From Cohnella fermenti (GTDB lineage Bacteria; Bacillota; Bacilli; Paenibacillales; Paenibacillaceae): 64,000 bases of DNA. Of this stretch, positions 17,120-26,201 are shown in pieces. The stretch covers positions 62,001 through 126,000 of the forward strand of contig NZ_SSOB01000009.1 in assembly GCF_004801405.1 (NCBI RefSeq). Reading direction: 5' to 3'. Under the pieces are notes generated by a model that saw only the letters and a program-made list of their open reading frames with translations, was not told the origin of the DNA and did not search any database. Each line of letters starts with the position of its first letter. Positions within the stretch are counted from its first letter, which is position 1. A program made the position numbers and the translations under genes.

Positions 17120-20100
17120 TCAGAACAGCGCCAATTGATTGGATTCCGGCAGCCCCCGGAAGCAGCCCATGCCGGTGAGCAGCTCGATAATCGTTTTGCT
17201 CGCCTTCGATCTTCGCTGGAAGTCTTCGATCGACAGGTACTCGCCGTCCTCGCGGGAAGCCACGATCGCCTTCGCCGCGTTGTCGCCGATGCCGGCGATC
17301 GCCGCGAACGGCGGAATGAGCGAGTCTCCGTCGATAATGAATTCCGTTGCATCGGATCGATAAAGGTCGATCGGCTTGAACTTGAAGCCGCGCGCCGTCA
17401 TCTCCAGCCCCATCTCGAGAATGGAGATCATGCTCTTCTCCTTCGTCGACGCCTGAAAGCCCTTCGCTTCGATCTCGTTGATCGTCTTCAGGATGGCGTC
17501 ATACCCCTGGCAGAAAATATCCACGTCGAAGTCGGCCGCCCGAACGGAATAATAAGTCGCGTAATATTGAATCGGATAATACAGTTTGAAGTAGGCCGTG
17601 CGGACGGCCGAGATGACGTACGCGGCGGCGTGCGCCTTCGGGAACATGTACTCGATGCGCAGGCACGAATCGATGTACCATTGCGGCACTCCGCACTTCT
17701 TCATCTCTTCGATCCATTCCGGCGTAAGGCCTTTGCCCTTACGCACGCTCTCCGTTATCTTGAATGCGAGCGAAGCGTCCATTCCCGCCTTGTAGATCAG
17801 GAACAGCATGATGTCGTCGCGGCAGCCGATAACCGTCTTGATCGTGCACGTTCCGTTCTTGATAAGCTCCTGCGCATTGCCGAGCCATACGCCCGTTCCG
17901 TGCGACAGCCCCGAGATCTGCAGCAAGTCGGCGAAGCTGGACGGCTTCGTCTCCTCGAGCATCTGGCGAACGAACCGCGTGCCCATCTCGGGCACCCCGT
18001 AGGTGGCGACCGGCGTGCGGATCTGGTCCTGCCGAACCCCAAGCGCGTCGACCGAGCTGAAGATGCTCATCACCTTCGGATCGTTCATCGGAATCGTCGT
18101 CGGGTCGACGCCGGTCAAGTCCTGCAGCATCCGCATCATCGTCGGATCATCGTGCCCCAGAATATCGAGCTTGAGCAGGTTCGCGTCGAAGGCGTGATAA
18201 TCGAAGTGCGTCGTCTTCCATTCGGCGCTCGTATCGTCGGCAGGATACTGGACGGGCGTGATGTCCTCGACTTCGATGTAGTCCGGCACAACGACGATGC
18301 CGCCCGGGTGCTGGCCGGTGCTGCGCTTGACTCCGGTACAGCCGGACGCCAGACGGTTCAGCTCCGCTCCGCGCCACGACTTCTGATGCTCCTCCTCGTA
18401 CTTCTTCGCGAAGCCGTACGCCGTCTTCTCGGCGACGGTGCCGATCGTGCCCGCACGGAAAACGCTTTTCTCCCCGAACAGAACCTTTGTATAGTTGTGG
18501 GCTTGCGGCTGATAGACGCCCGAGAAGTTAAGGTCGATATCGGGAACCTTATCCCCCTTGAACCCAAGGAACGTCTCGAACGGAATGTCCTGACCTTCGC
18601 CGCGCATGATCGTCCCACAGTTCGGACACGCCTTGTCCGGCAAGTCGAAGCCCGAAGGGACGCTTCCGTCCAGAATCCATTCGCTGTGCTTGCATTCCGG
18701 ATTCTTGCATAGGTAATGCGCAGGAAGCGGATTAACCTCCGATATTCCCAGGAACGTCGCGACGACGGACGAACCGACGGACCCCCGCGAGCCAACGAGA
18801 TAGCCGTCTTGGTTGGACTTCTTGACGAGCTTCTCCGAGATGAGATAGTTGGCCGAGAAGCCGTACTTGATAATCGGGACAAGCTCCTTCTCCAAGCGAG
18901 CCACGACGACTTCGGGGAGCTCTTCCCCGTACAAGGTCTTGGCGGTTTCGTAGCAGGTGTTCCGAATCTCATCATCCGCCCCGTCAAGGATCGGCGTGAA
19001 CAGCTCGTCCGGGAACAGCTTGATCTCCTCGAAGCGATCCGCCAGCTCGTTCGTGTTCGTCACGACGACCTCGCGCGCCTTCTCGGCTCCGAGGAACGCG
19101 AACGCCTCGAGCATCTCCGGCGTCGTCCGGAAGTGCGCGTCCGGCTTGCGCTGATCCTTAAGCGGGCTGAAGCCGGTAATGCCGTGGATCGTGATGTCGC
19201 GGAACAGCTTGTCTCTCGGCTCCAGATAGTGCACGTTGCCGGTCGCGATGACCGGTTTGCTCGTCTTCTCCCCGATCCGCACGATCTTCCGCAGCGCTTC
19301 CTCCAGCTCCGCCCGGCTGCCGACCAGCCCCTTGTCCAGCAGGTGCATATAGAAGTCGAGCGGCTGGATCTCCAGCACGTCGTAGAATTCGGCAACCTCT
19401 TCGGCCTCTTCCACCGACTTGTTGAGCACCGTCTCGTACAGCTCGCCCCTCTCGCAGCCGGACAGAATAAGGAGCCCTTCGCGCAACTCGATCAGCTTGC
19501 TTCTCGGAATGCAGGCAACGCGGTGAAAATACTCCGTGTGAGACATCGAGATCAGTTTGTACAGGTTCTTCTTGCCGACTGCGTTCAGCGCATAGATGCC
19601 GCAGTGGAACGGGCGAGTCGTCTTCCAACTGTTCCCGTTCGCTTCGTTGAGCCGATCCAGCATCGTGACATTGCGCGAAGCCGCGTCCTTGATCAGCCCG
19701 TTCAAGATGCCGCCGAGCGCGAGCGTATCGTCGATGGCGCGGTGATGGCTCTCGAGCGCGACCTTGTACAGATCCGCAAGCGTGTTGAGCCGGTGATTCT
19801 TCATCGTCGGATAAATATAACGGGCCAGTTCGAGCGTATCCAGCACCGGATTCGGAATCGGCGGAAGGCCGAGCTCCTTGCAGTTGTGCTGCAAGAAGCC
19901 GATATCGAACCGCGCGTTGTGGGCAACGAGAATGGCGTCGCCGGCGAATTCGAGGAACTCCTTCAGCTTCGGCTCGAGCTCCGGCGCATCTTTCACCATC
20001 TCGTCGTTGATGTTCGTGAGCTGCTGAATGTTGTACGGGATCGGCTCGTGCGGATTGATGAACGTCGCGAACCGGTCGATCTCCTTGCCGTCCTTCATCT

Positions 20101-21445
20101 TCACGCCTGCAAGCTCGATGATCTTGTTCGCCGTAACCGAGAGACCGGTCGTCTCGATGTCGAAGACGACGTAGGTTGCGTCCATGAGCGCTTCCTCGCG
20201 CGGGTTCAGCACCATCGGGACGGAGTCGTTCACCACGTTCGCCTCGACGCCGAACATCACCTTGATGCCGTTCTTCTTGCCCGCCTTCGCGGCATCAGGG
20301 AAGCATTGCACGTTCGCGTGGTCGGAGACGGCGATCGCCTTGTGTCCCCACTTGGCGGCCGTCTTGATGTACGCATCGACCGGCGTGACCGCGTCCATCG
20401 TGCTCATCGTCGTGTGCAGATGGAATTCGACCCGCTTCTCTTCGCCTTCGTCCTTGCGCGGCGGACGCGGATTCATCTCCCGGGCGTCGCTCGGCATCAT
20501 GATCAGCTCGGGCGGGTTCATGAAGCGATCATACTCGACCCGTCCGCGCAGCTTCAGCCACTTGCCGTTCTCGATCAAGCCGAACATCTTCAAGTCTTCC
20601 TTGTTCTTCGCGAACAGCTTGACGCCGAGAGAATCCGTATAGTCGGTAATGTTGAACGTGAACAAGGTGTTGCCGTTGCGAAGCTCCTTGACATCGAGGC
20701 CGAACACGGTTCCCTGAACGGTGATCTTCTTCTCCTCTTCCCGAATGTCCTGGATTGGCACGGGAGGGTCCTTGATCTCGTAGCCGTGCGCGAACACGCT
20801 TGGCGCGTCTCCGCCCTCGTCCGGAGGAGGCGCGTCGTCCCGGGCGCTCTCCATGATTTTCTGAATGGCGACCGTCTCTTCCTTCTTGACCTTCTGGTTC
20901 CATTCCTCGTACGCCTCCTGCCGGGATTCCCCGACGGCGAGCTTCACCCGGCACGACCGGCCGAACCGGCTCTCGTAGAATGCGACCGCGCAACTGTCGA
21001 TGTTCTTGCGCCTGGCCATCTCCAGCCCCGTCTGGTCCAGCATGAAGAGCGTGATCAGATCGCCCTCGACCTCCGGTCTCGCCTTCGCGAGCCAGCCGTT
21101 GACGGAAGCGACCTCCGATTGCATCCATACGACGAATACCGGCCAATATTGCTCCAGAACGGCCCTCGTCGCCACCTCTTCGGCATAGCGAAGCGAGAGC
21201 TGGATCGCCTTCACCGGATTGTTCGCCATCTCGCCGCGCAGCTTCGACCACACTTCCCCATATACGTTGGCCGGCAGCAGAGTCGTTCCTTGATAGAGAT
21301 AGAGATGCCATTCCTGCTTGCCGCGGTCGATCTCGACCCGCTCTATGTACCCTTCCCGGAAAAACTCATCGATCCACTGTGCCGAGACGCCGGACTGCTT
21401 AAGCAGCAGTTCATATCGCTTCCTCTGATCCGCTGTCGGTTGCAT
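17120..21445 (-). CDS. polC: DNA polymerase III alpha subunit, Gram-positive PolC type
   Basis: Replicative polymerase with built-in proofreading; 1441 residues. An N-terminal domain is followed by an OB fold (about 240-330) and a PHP domain that is split around the exonuclease (EFHLHTTMSTMDAVTP). The DEDDh exonuclease has YVVFDIETTGLS, VAHNARFDIGFL and HRAIDDTLA (about 420-590). The polymerase palm has VPDIDLNFSG and DFDVDIF. A zinc cluster is visible as CKNPECKHSEW...CPNCG. The ATG at 21445 has GGGGAGGAACGTAC ahead. polC follows proS as in B. subtilis but behind a 650-bp repeat-rich spacer and its own promoter. Confidence 0.98.
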   Translation of the reverse strand: MQPTADQRKRYELLLKQSGVSAQWIDEFFREGYIERVEIDRGKQEWHLYLYQGTTLLPANVYGEVWSKLRGEMANNPVKAIQLSLRYAEEVATRAVLEQYWPVFVVWMQSEVASVNGWLAKARPEVEGDLITLFMLDQTGLEMARRKNIDSCAVAFYESRFGRSCRVKLAVGESRQEAYEEWNQKVKKEETVAIQKIMESARDDAPPPDEGGDAPSVFAHGYEIKDPPVPIQDIREEEKKITVQGTVFGLDVKELRNGNTLFTFNITDYTDSLGVKLFAKNKEDLKMFGLIENGKWLKLRGRVEYDRFMNPPELIMMPSDAREMNPRPPRKDEGEEKRVEFHLHTTMSTMDAVTPVDAYIKTAAKWGHKAIAVSDHANVQCFPDAAKAGKKNGIKVMFGVEANVVNDSVPMVLNPREEALMDATYVVFDIETTGLSVTANKIIELAGVKMKDGKEIDRFATFINPHEPIPYNIQQLTNINDEMVKDAPELEPKLKEFLEFAGDAILVAHNARFDIGFLQHNCKELGLPPIPNPVLDTLELARYIYPTMKNHRLNTLADLYKVALESHHRAIDDTLALGGILNGLIKDAASRNVTMLDRLNEANGNSWKTTRPFHCGIYALNAVGKKNLYKLISMSHTEYFHRVACIPRSKLIELREGLLILSGCERGELYETVLNKSVEEAEEVAEFYDVLEIQPLDFYMHLLDKGLVGSRAELEEALRKIVRIGEKTSKPVIATGNVHYLEPRDKLFRDITIHGITGFSPLKDQRKPDAHFRTTPEMLEAFAFLGAEKAREVVVTNTNELADRFEEIKLFPDELFTPILDGADDEIRNTCYETAKTLYGEELPEVVVARLEKELVPIIKYGFSANYLISEKLVKKSNQDGYLVGSRGSVGSSVVATFLGISEVNPLPAHYLCKNPECKHSEWILDGSVPSGFDLPDKACPNCGTIMRGEGQDIPFETFLGFKGDKVPDIDLNFSGVYQPQAHNYTKVLFGEKSVFRAGTIGTVAEKTAYGFAKKYEEEHQKSWRGAELNRLASGCTGVKRSTGQHPGGIVVVPDYIEVEDITPVQYPADDTSAEWKTTHFDYHAFDANLLKLDILGHDDPTMMRMLQDLTGVDPTTIPMNDPKVMSIFSSVDALGVRQDQIRTPVATYGVPEMGTRFVRQMLEETKPSSFADLLQISGLSHGTGVWLGNAQELIKNGTCTIKTVIGCRDDIMLFLIYKAGMDASLAFKITESVRKGKGLTPEWIEEMKKCGVPQWYIDSCLRIEYMFPKAHAAAYVISAVRTAYFKLYYPIQYYATYYSVRAADFDVDIFCQGYDAILKTINEIEAKGFQASTKEKSMISILEMGLEMTARGFKFKPIDLYRSDATEFIIDGDSLIPPFAAIAGIGDNAAKAIVASREDGEYLSIEDFQRRSKASKTIIELLTGMGCFRGLPESNQLALF

Positions 21446-21476
21446 GTACGTTCCTCCCCGCATTCCATCGCCAAAC

Positions 21477-21527
21477 CTATTGCCTCGAACTATCTATTGC
21501 TTCAAACCTGCTATTGCCTCAAATACC
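21477..21527. repeat. Three tandem 17-bp repeats in the polC leader
   Basis: ctattgcctcgaactat (21477-21493), ctattgcttcaaacctg (21494-21510) and ctattgcctcaaatacc (21511-21527) are contiguous at exactly 17 bases with a shared ctattgc.tc.aa core. They lie between the polC promoter and its ribosome binding site, so they are transcribed as 5' leader. Confidence 0.75.
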
Positions 21528-21537
21528 TCGAACATTT

Positions 21538-21566
21538 ATTCTACCGCACCTTCCCGAACCGCTCAA
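21538..21566 (-). promoter_or_regulatory. Sigma-A promoter for polC
   Basis: TTGAGC (21566-21561), a 17-base spacer and TAGAAT (21543-21538) on the minus strand. The predicted transcript has a leader of roughly 85 bases that contains the 17-bp repeats. Confidence 0.6.
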
Positions 21567-21612
21567 TAGACAAACATCGACAGAACCGATGCGACACGCT
21601 ATATACTGTCCG

Positions 21613-21696
21613 CGATCTGTCGCTTGCCGTCTCCCGCCTGCGATCTCCCGCTTGCCGCCTGCCATCTCCCGACTGCGATCCACCGCTTGCCGCCCA
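21613..21696. repeat. Irregular repeat of CGATC..YCGCTTGCCG
   Basis: The 17-mers cgatctgtcgcttgccg, cgatctcccgcttgccg and cgatccaccgcttgccg recur with spacings of about 28 and 35 bases. Partial copies (ctcccgcctg, catctcccgactg) lie between them. The stretch is low-complexity spacer immediately next to palindromic array B. Confidence 0.6.
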
Positions 21697-21706
21697 CGAC
21701 TCACGA

Positions 21707-21960
21707 TTTTATGCGATTTTTCACATTCGTTCGTTTGGATTGGGGGCAATCACGGCGTTTTATATGATTTTTAGCATATATACGGCCACCCGCGTCGGAA
21801 ATTCCTCTACGAATGTGATTTCTCACATATATTCCTCCACCTTGCCCTTATCGAGCTGCACGAATGTGAAATTTCACATAAATCCGTGGCATCGAGCAAT
21901 CGAGCGACGTGCGCGCGAACGCGAATACGAATGCGAATGCGAATTTGCGCATAAATTCCG
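21707..21960. repeat. Array of five degenerate palindromic units, ~52-bp period (copy B)
   Basis: Cores are ATGCGATTTTTCACAT (21711-21726), TATATGATTTTTAGCATATA (21761-21780), AATGTGATTTCTCACATAT (21812-21830), the perfect palindrome ATGTGAAATTTCACAT (21864-21879) and a diverged GCGAATTTGCGC (about 21940). The first four centres are 50-52 bp apart, the fifth about 75. Unit order and interunit sequence match copy A (4758-4935): shared GGATT..., CGGAAATTCC and TGCCC..TATCG blocks lie in the same order. Confidence 0.8.
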
Positions 21961-22039
21961 GCAACGACCGGCGCCACATTCCCCCGCCTCGCTGGCTCGC
22001 GCGACGAACACCGGCCCGCCACCATTCCCAACCGCATAT

Positions 22040-22079
22040 TCGCACAAAGCGCCCCGCGTCATCGCGACGCAGGGCGCTC
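22040..22079 (-). terminator. Probable terminator after proS
   Basis: On the minus strand AGCGCCCTGCGTC pairs with GACGCGGGGCGCT (22078-22048) around a five-base loop. The tail is only TTTGTG, so termination may be incomplete. It lies 17 bases after the proS stop. Confidence 0.65.
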
Positions 22080-22095
22080 TTGGGGCTGCCTGAGA

Positions 22096-23544
22096 TCAAT
22101 AGGCCTTGGCGAACACGACCGTATGCTTCGAGGCGTCGCCGCAGACGAGGCACTTCGCCTTCGTCTCGGCCGCCTCGAACGGAATATTGCGGCTTGTGTA
22201 GCCGGTCTCTTCCTTCACTTGCTGCTCGCAAGCGTCGGAACCGCACCAGCCGGCAAGCGCGAAGCCTCTCTTCTCGTCGGCGGAAGACTTGAGCTCGTCC
22301 AACGTCTCGACGGAATAAAAGTGGTCCTCGCGGAACTGACGGGCTCGCTCGAACATCTCCTCATGAACCGCGTCGAGAGCCGCCTTCACCTCGGCGGCGA
22401 TGTTGTCCAGCGGAACCTGCTTCTTCTCGCCGGTCACGCGGGAGACGAGCACGCAGACGCCGTTGTCCAGGTCGCGCGGACCGAGCTCGAGACGGATCGG
22501 AACGCCGCGCATCTCGTACTCGTTGAACTTCCAGCCCGGCGACACGTCGGAACGGTCGTCGACGCGCACGCGCACGCCGGCCGCCTTCAGCTCGGCGAAC
22601 AGCTCGTCCGTCTTCGCGATGACCTGCTCGCGGGTCTTCGGCGGGCCGATCGGAATCATGATCACCTGCGTCGGCGCGACCTTCGGTGGCATGACAAGCC
22701 CTCTGTCGTCGCCGTGAACCATGATCAGCGCGCCGATCAGGCGCGTGCTCACGCCCCAGGACGTCGTATGGCAATATTCCAGGTTGTTGTCGCGGCTCAG
22801 GTACTTGATATCGAACGCAACCGCGAAGTTCGTGCCGAGATAATGCGATGTGCCGGCCTGCACCGCGCGGCCGTCCTTCATCATCGCTTCGATCGAGAAC
22901 GTATCGACCGCACCCGCGAACTTCTCCGAAGGAGTCTTCTGGCCCTTGATGACCGGAATCGCCAGCACGTTCTCGGCGAATTCGGTGTAGACGTCGAGCA
23001 TCTGCATCGTCTCCCGGCGGGCATCGGCCTCGTCTTCGTGAGCGGTATGGCCTTCCTGCCAGAGGAATTCGCTCGTGCGCAGGAACGGCAGCGTCCGCTT
23101 CTCCCAGCGAACGACGTTCGCCCATTGGTTGATGAGCAGCGGAAGATCGCGATAGGATTGAATCCACTTGGAATACATGTGGCCGAACATTGTCTCCGAC
23201 GTCGGACGGATGGCAAGCTTCTCTTCCAGTTGCTCGCCGCCGGCCTCCGTTACGAACGGAAGCTCGGGATTAAAGCCTTCGACGTGCTCCTTCTCCTTCT
23301 GGAAGAAGCTCTCCGGAATGAACAGCGGGAAGTACGCATTGCGGTGGCCCGTATCCTTGAAGCGCTGGTCGAGATCGCGCTGGATGTTCTCCCACAGCTC
23401 ATAGCCTTCCGGACGGAAGACGATGCAGCCGCGAACGGGCGAATAGTCCATGAGCTCGGCCTTCTTGATGACGTCAATATACCAGCGGGAGAAGTCTTCC
23501 GCCTGAGGCGTAATTTCGCTGACAAACCCTTTATCCTTCGACAT
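22096..23544 (-). CDS. proS: Prolyl-tRNA synthetase, short archaeal/eukaryal-type (ProS3)
   Basis: Class II synthetase charging tRNA-Pro; 482 residues. The protein starts with FVSEITPQAEDFSRWYIDVI and has RPTSETMFGHMYSKWI, the motif 2 region VVRWEKRTLPFLRTSEFLWQEGHTAH and motif 3 TTSWGVSTRLIGALIMVHGD. The anticodon-binding domain and a C-terminal extension with AGWCGSDACE and CLVCG follow. It lacks the editing insertion of the longer bacterial-type ProRS (about 565 residues) that occupies this position between rasP and polC in B. subtilis. The ATG lies 26 bases after the rseP stop region. Confidence 0.95.
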   Translation of the reverse strand: MSKDKGFVSEITPQAEDFSRWYIDVIKKAELMDYSPVRGCIVFRPEGYELWENIQRDLDQRFKDTGHRNAYFPLFIPESFFQKEKEHVEGFNPELPFVTEAGGEQLEEKLAIRPTSETMFGHMYSKWIQSYRDLPLLINQWANVVRWEKRTLPFLRTSEFLWQEGHTAHEDEADARRETMQMLDVYTEFAENVLAIPVIKGQKTPSEKFAGAVDTFSIEAMMKDGRAVQAGTSHYLGTNFAVAFDIKYLSRDNNLEYCHTTSWGVSTRLIGALIMVHGDDRGLVMPPKVAPTQVIMIPIGPPKTREQVIAKTDELFAELKAAGVRVRVDDRSDVSPGWKFNEYEMRGVPIRLELGPRDLDNGVCVLVSRVTGEKKQVPLDNIAAEVKAALDAVHEEMFERARQFREDHFYSVETLDELKSSADEKRGFALAGWCGSDACEQQVKEETGYTSRNIPFEAAETKAKCLVCGDASKHTVVFAKAY

Positions 23545-23570
23545 ATCGGTTCTCCAATCCCTGACTGCGG

Positions 23571-24833
23571 CTAATTTTTAACCAATCGTAAAATATCGTT
23601 GTACGTCACGACGACCATCAGCAGCATGAGCATCGCGAAGCCGATGAAGTGCACCATGCTCTCCCGGTTCGGATCGACCGGCTTGCCCCGTACGGCTTCC
23701 AGGCCGATGAACAGAAGGCGGCTGCCGTCGAGCGCCGGAATCGGAAGCAGGTTGAAGATGCCGAGGTACAAGCTTAAGATGGCCGCCCACGAGGTCAGCT
23801 CCGGAATGCCCTGCTTCGCGATCTGTCCGGTCATCTCGGCCGTGCGGACCGGTCCGCCCAGATCGTCCAGCTTGAATTCGCCGAAGATCAGCTTGCGGAA
23901 GCCTTCGAAGATCCGGCCGGTCATGTCGACCATCGTTGTGCCCGCGAACTTGAACGTCTCTACGAAGCCCGCCTGCCGCGTCTCGGGGCTTAGATACATG
24001 CCGACCTTGCCGGTCGACGCATCCGGCGTAATCCGAAGCGTCACGTCCTGACCGTCGCGCTCGACCGTCCATTCCATCGGCTTGCCCGCGGACGCTTGAA
24101 TCTTCTCGACCAGCTTGGTGCTGTCGCCGCCGATCGTCTCGCCGTCCACCGTCTTGATCCAGTCTCCCTTATGTAAGCCGGATTCCGCCGCCGGCATGCC
24201 GGACTCGGTTCCGCTGACGAACACCTTGGACGAATTCTCGACGGCGACGCCGGCGAGCTGCAGATAAAGCGCGAACAAGAAGAAAGCGAGAATAAAATTC
24301 ATCATCGGACCCGCGAAGATCGCCATCGCCCGCTTGCCCGTCGAGACGCTGCCGAACTGTCTGTCGCGCGGCGCAATCTGCGTCTCCTGGCCTCTGGCCA
24401 CGATAAGCGCCTGCGGATGGACGTCATAGCGTTCCGTCTCGCCGTCGACGTCAAGCGTAACATACAAGCTCCGTTCGATATCGAGCGAGACGATCTCGCC
24501 CCGGACGATCTGCGAGCGCTCATCCAACCGGTCGAGATAGAAGCGGGTGACCTTGCCGTCCTTGACGCGGAGGCCGACCGTCTGTCCCGGCTGCATCTCC
24601 ACGACCTCCGGGTCCTCCCCCGCCATGCGGACGAAGCCGCCGGCCGGAAGAAGGCGCAGGGTGAATCTCGTCTCTCCTCTCTTGATCGAGAAGAGCTTCG
24701 GGCCGAAGCCGATCGCGAACTCTCGCACAAGAATTCCCGCGCGCTTCGCGAAGTAGAAATGCCCGAATTCATGAATCGTGACCAGCACGAAGAACACCAA
24801 TACCGTCAGAAATACGATCCTTACCATTTCCAT
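23571..24833 (-). CDS. rseP: Site-2 protease RseP/RasP (intramembrane zinc metalloprotease)
   Basis: Cleaves membrane-anchored regulators such as anti-sigma factors within the membrane. The zinc motif HEFGH is at residues 21-25 in the first membrane helix. A PDZ domain lies at about 200-265 (ESGLHKGDWIKTVDGE). The second catalytic motif NLLPIPALDGSRLLF is in a late helix, and a last helix closes the protein. It has 420 residues, typical for Bacillales. It sits between dxr and proS as in B. subtilis. Confidence 0.95.
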   Translation of the reverse strand: MEMVRIVFLTVLVFFVLVTIHEFGHFYFAKRAGILVREFAIGFGPKLFSIKRGETRFTLRLLPAGGFVRMAGEDPEVVEMQPGQTVGLRVKDGKVTRFYLDRLDERSQIVRGEIVSLDIERSLYVTLDVDGETERYDVHPQALIVARGQETQIAPRDRQFGSVSTGKRAMAIFAGPMMNFILAFFLFALYLQLAGVAVENSSKVFVSGTESGMPAAESGLHKGDWIKTVDGETIGGDSTKLVEKIQASAGKPMEWTVERDGQDVTLRITPDASTGKVGMYLSPETRQAGFVETFKFAGTTMVDMTGRIFEGFRKLIFGEFKLDDLGGPVRTAEMTGQIAKQGIPELTSWAAILSLYLGIFNLLPIPALDGSRLLFIGLEAVRGKPVDPNRESMVHFIGFAMLMLLMVVVTYNDILRLVKN

Positions 24834-24931
24834 GCGATTCTACCCCCGTTGCCTGTAACGGCTGTCCTTAGATTAACATTATTCTCCGAGCCGTTACAAG
24901 AGAATACGGACTGGGGGAAAGATTGTCTCAA

Positions 24932-26074
24932 TTATTTAAGCGCCTCGCGGCGCGCCCAGTCGTCGGTCCCGAGAATCGTCTCCAGATCCGGATTCGTTAT
25001 CGCATCATGCTTGCCAAGCACACTCTCGATGATCGATTCGATCGCGAGGAAGGGGATCTCGCCGCGCAGGAACCGGCCGACCGCCGCCTCGTTGGCCGCG
25101 TTGAACGCCGTCGTCGCCGTTCCGCCCGCTCGTCCGGCCTCGTAGGCCATGCGCAGGCAAGGGTAACGGACGAAGTCCATCTCGCGGAAGTGAAGCGCTC
25201 CCGCCTTGACCAAGTCCAGCGGAGAAGCCGGCGACGGCCGGCGCTGCGGATACGTGAGGGCGTATTGAATCGGCACCCTCATGTCCGGGTTGCCGAGCTG
25301 CGCGATGACGCTCGTGTCGGAGAACTCGACCATCGAGTGGACGATGCTCTCCGGGTGCAGAACGACGTCGATCTGCTCGTACGGGAGCCCGAACAGCCAG
25401 TGGGCCTCAATCACTTCAAGCCCCTTGTTGACCATCGTCGCCGAATCGATCGTAATCTTCGCTCCCATCGACCAATTGGGATGCTTCAGCGCGTCTTCGA
25501 CGGTAACGTGAACAAGCTGTTCCCGCGTTCGATCGCGGAAGCTGCCTCCCGAGGCGGTGATGAGCAGCCGCTTGACCGCTCTTCCGTCTTCCCCGTTCAA
25601 GCATTGGAAGATGGCGGAATGCTCGCTGTCGATCGGAAGCAGCGGAACGCCCTTCTCGCCGGCGCGCTTCGTCACGATGTGACCCGCGGTGACAAGCGTC
25701 TCCTTGTTGGCAAGCCCGATCGCCGCTCCCGCGTCGATGGCGGCGAGCGTCGAACGAAGGCCGACCGCCCCGACAAGGGCGCAGACGACATAATCCGCGC
25801 CGCAGCCCGCCGCAGCTTCGGTCAGCCCCTCCTCCCCTATAAGCAGGCGGGTTCCTTCCGGAAGCTCGCCCCGCAGCCGGGCGGCCGCCTCTTCGCTCGC
25901 GATCGACACGAGCTTCGGGCGGAACGCATGCGCCTGCGTCAGCAGCAGCTCGGCGTTCGTTCCGGCGGCCAGCGCAACGACCTCATAAGCCTCGGGATTC
26001 CGGGAGATGACGTCCAGCGTCTGTGTACCGATCGAGCCGGTGCTTCCCAGCACCGCTATTTTGCGAATGGTCAT
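24932..26074 (-). CDS. dxr: 1-deoxy-D-xylulose-5-phosphate reductoisomerase
   Basis: Second enzyme of the MEP isoprenoid pathway, making 2-C-methyl-D-erythritol 4-phosphate with NADPH. The nucleotide-binding loop GSTGSIG is at residues 10-16. The active-site segments LLPIDSEHSAIFQ, ITASGGSFRD and MVNKGLEVIEAHWLFG are present. It has 380 residues. Its neighbour uppS uses the C15/C5 products for undecaprenyl phosphate, so the cluster couples precursor supply to envelope synthesis. Confidence 0.97.
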   Translation of the reverse strand: MTIRKIAVLGSTGSIGTQTLDVISRNPEAYEVVALAAGTNAELLLTQAHAFRPKLVSIASEEAAARLRGELPEGTRLLIGEEGLTEAAAGCGADYVVCALVGAVGLRSTLAAIDAGAAIGLANKETLVTAGHIVTKRAGEKGVPLLPIDSEHSAIFQCLNGEDGRAVKRLLITASGGSFRDRTREQLVHVTVEDALKHPNWSMGAKITIDSATMVNKGLEVIEAHWLFGLPYEQIDVVLHPESIVHSMVEFSDTSVIAQLGNPDMRVPIQYALTYPQRRPSPASPLDLVKAGALHFREMDFVRYPCLRMAYEAGRAGGTATTAFNAANEAAVGRFLRGEIPFLAIESIIESVLGKHDAITNPDLETILGTDDWARREALK

Positions 26075-26113
26075 GTCAGTCCTCCATCAATGTTGCGACT
26101 TGGCGGCAGCCCG

Positions 26114-26201
26114 GTCGGTTCCGTCAATTCGCCCGGTTCCCCGTCCGCTCGTCCGTTCCGTCAGTTCAGCCGTTCCGTCAGTTCGACCGTTCCGTCAGTT
26201 C
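26114..26201. repeat. 17-bp tandem repeats at the 3' end of cdsA
   Basis: gaccgttccgtcagttc (26185-26201), agccgttccgtcagttc (26168-26184) and gtccgttccgtcagttc (26151-26167) are contiguous. A diverged 20-base unit (26131-26150) and gtcggttccgtcaattc (26114-26130) follow. The unit nearest cdsA contains its TGA stop codon (26197-26195), so the array seems to have grown from the gene end into the spacer before dxr. Confidence 0.85.

Noticed and set aside
21519..21749. Minus-strand ORF with REIAGGRRQ repeats
   Set aside because: Translation of the irregular CGATC..CGCTTGCCG repeat and the polC leader; no ribosome binding site.
18716..22093. 1125-codon plus-strand ORF over polC and the spacer
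   Set aside because: Antisense shadow of polC; composition is Arg/Asp/Val/Leu-rich without domain motifs, and it runs on through noncoding repeats.
23545..23570. T-box leader ahead of proS
   Set aside because: Only 26 bases separate rseP and proS, which leaves no room for a T-box.
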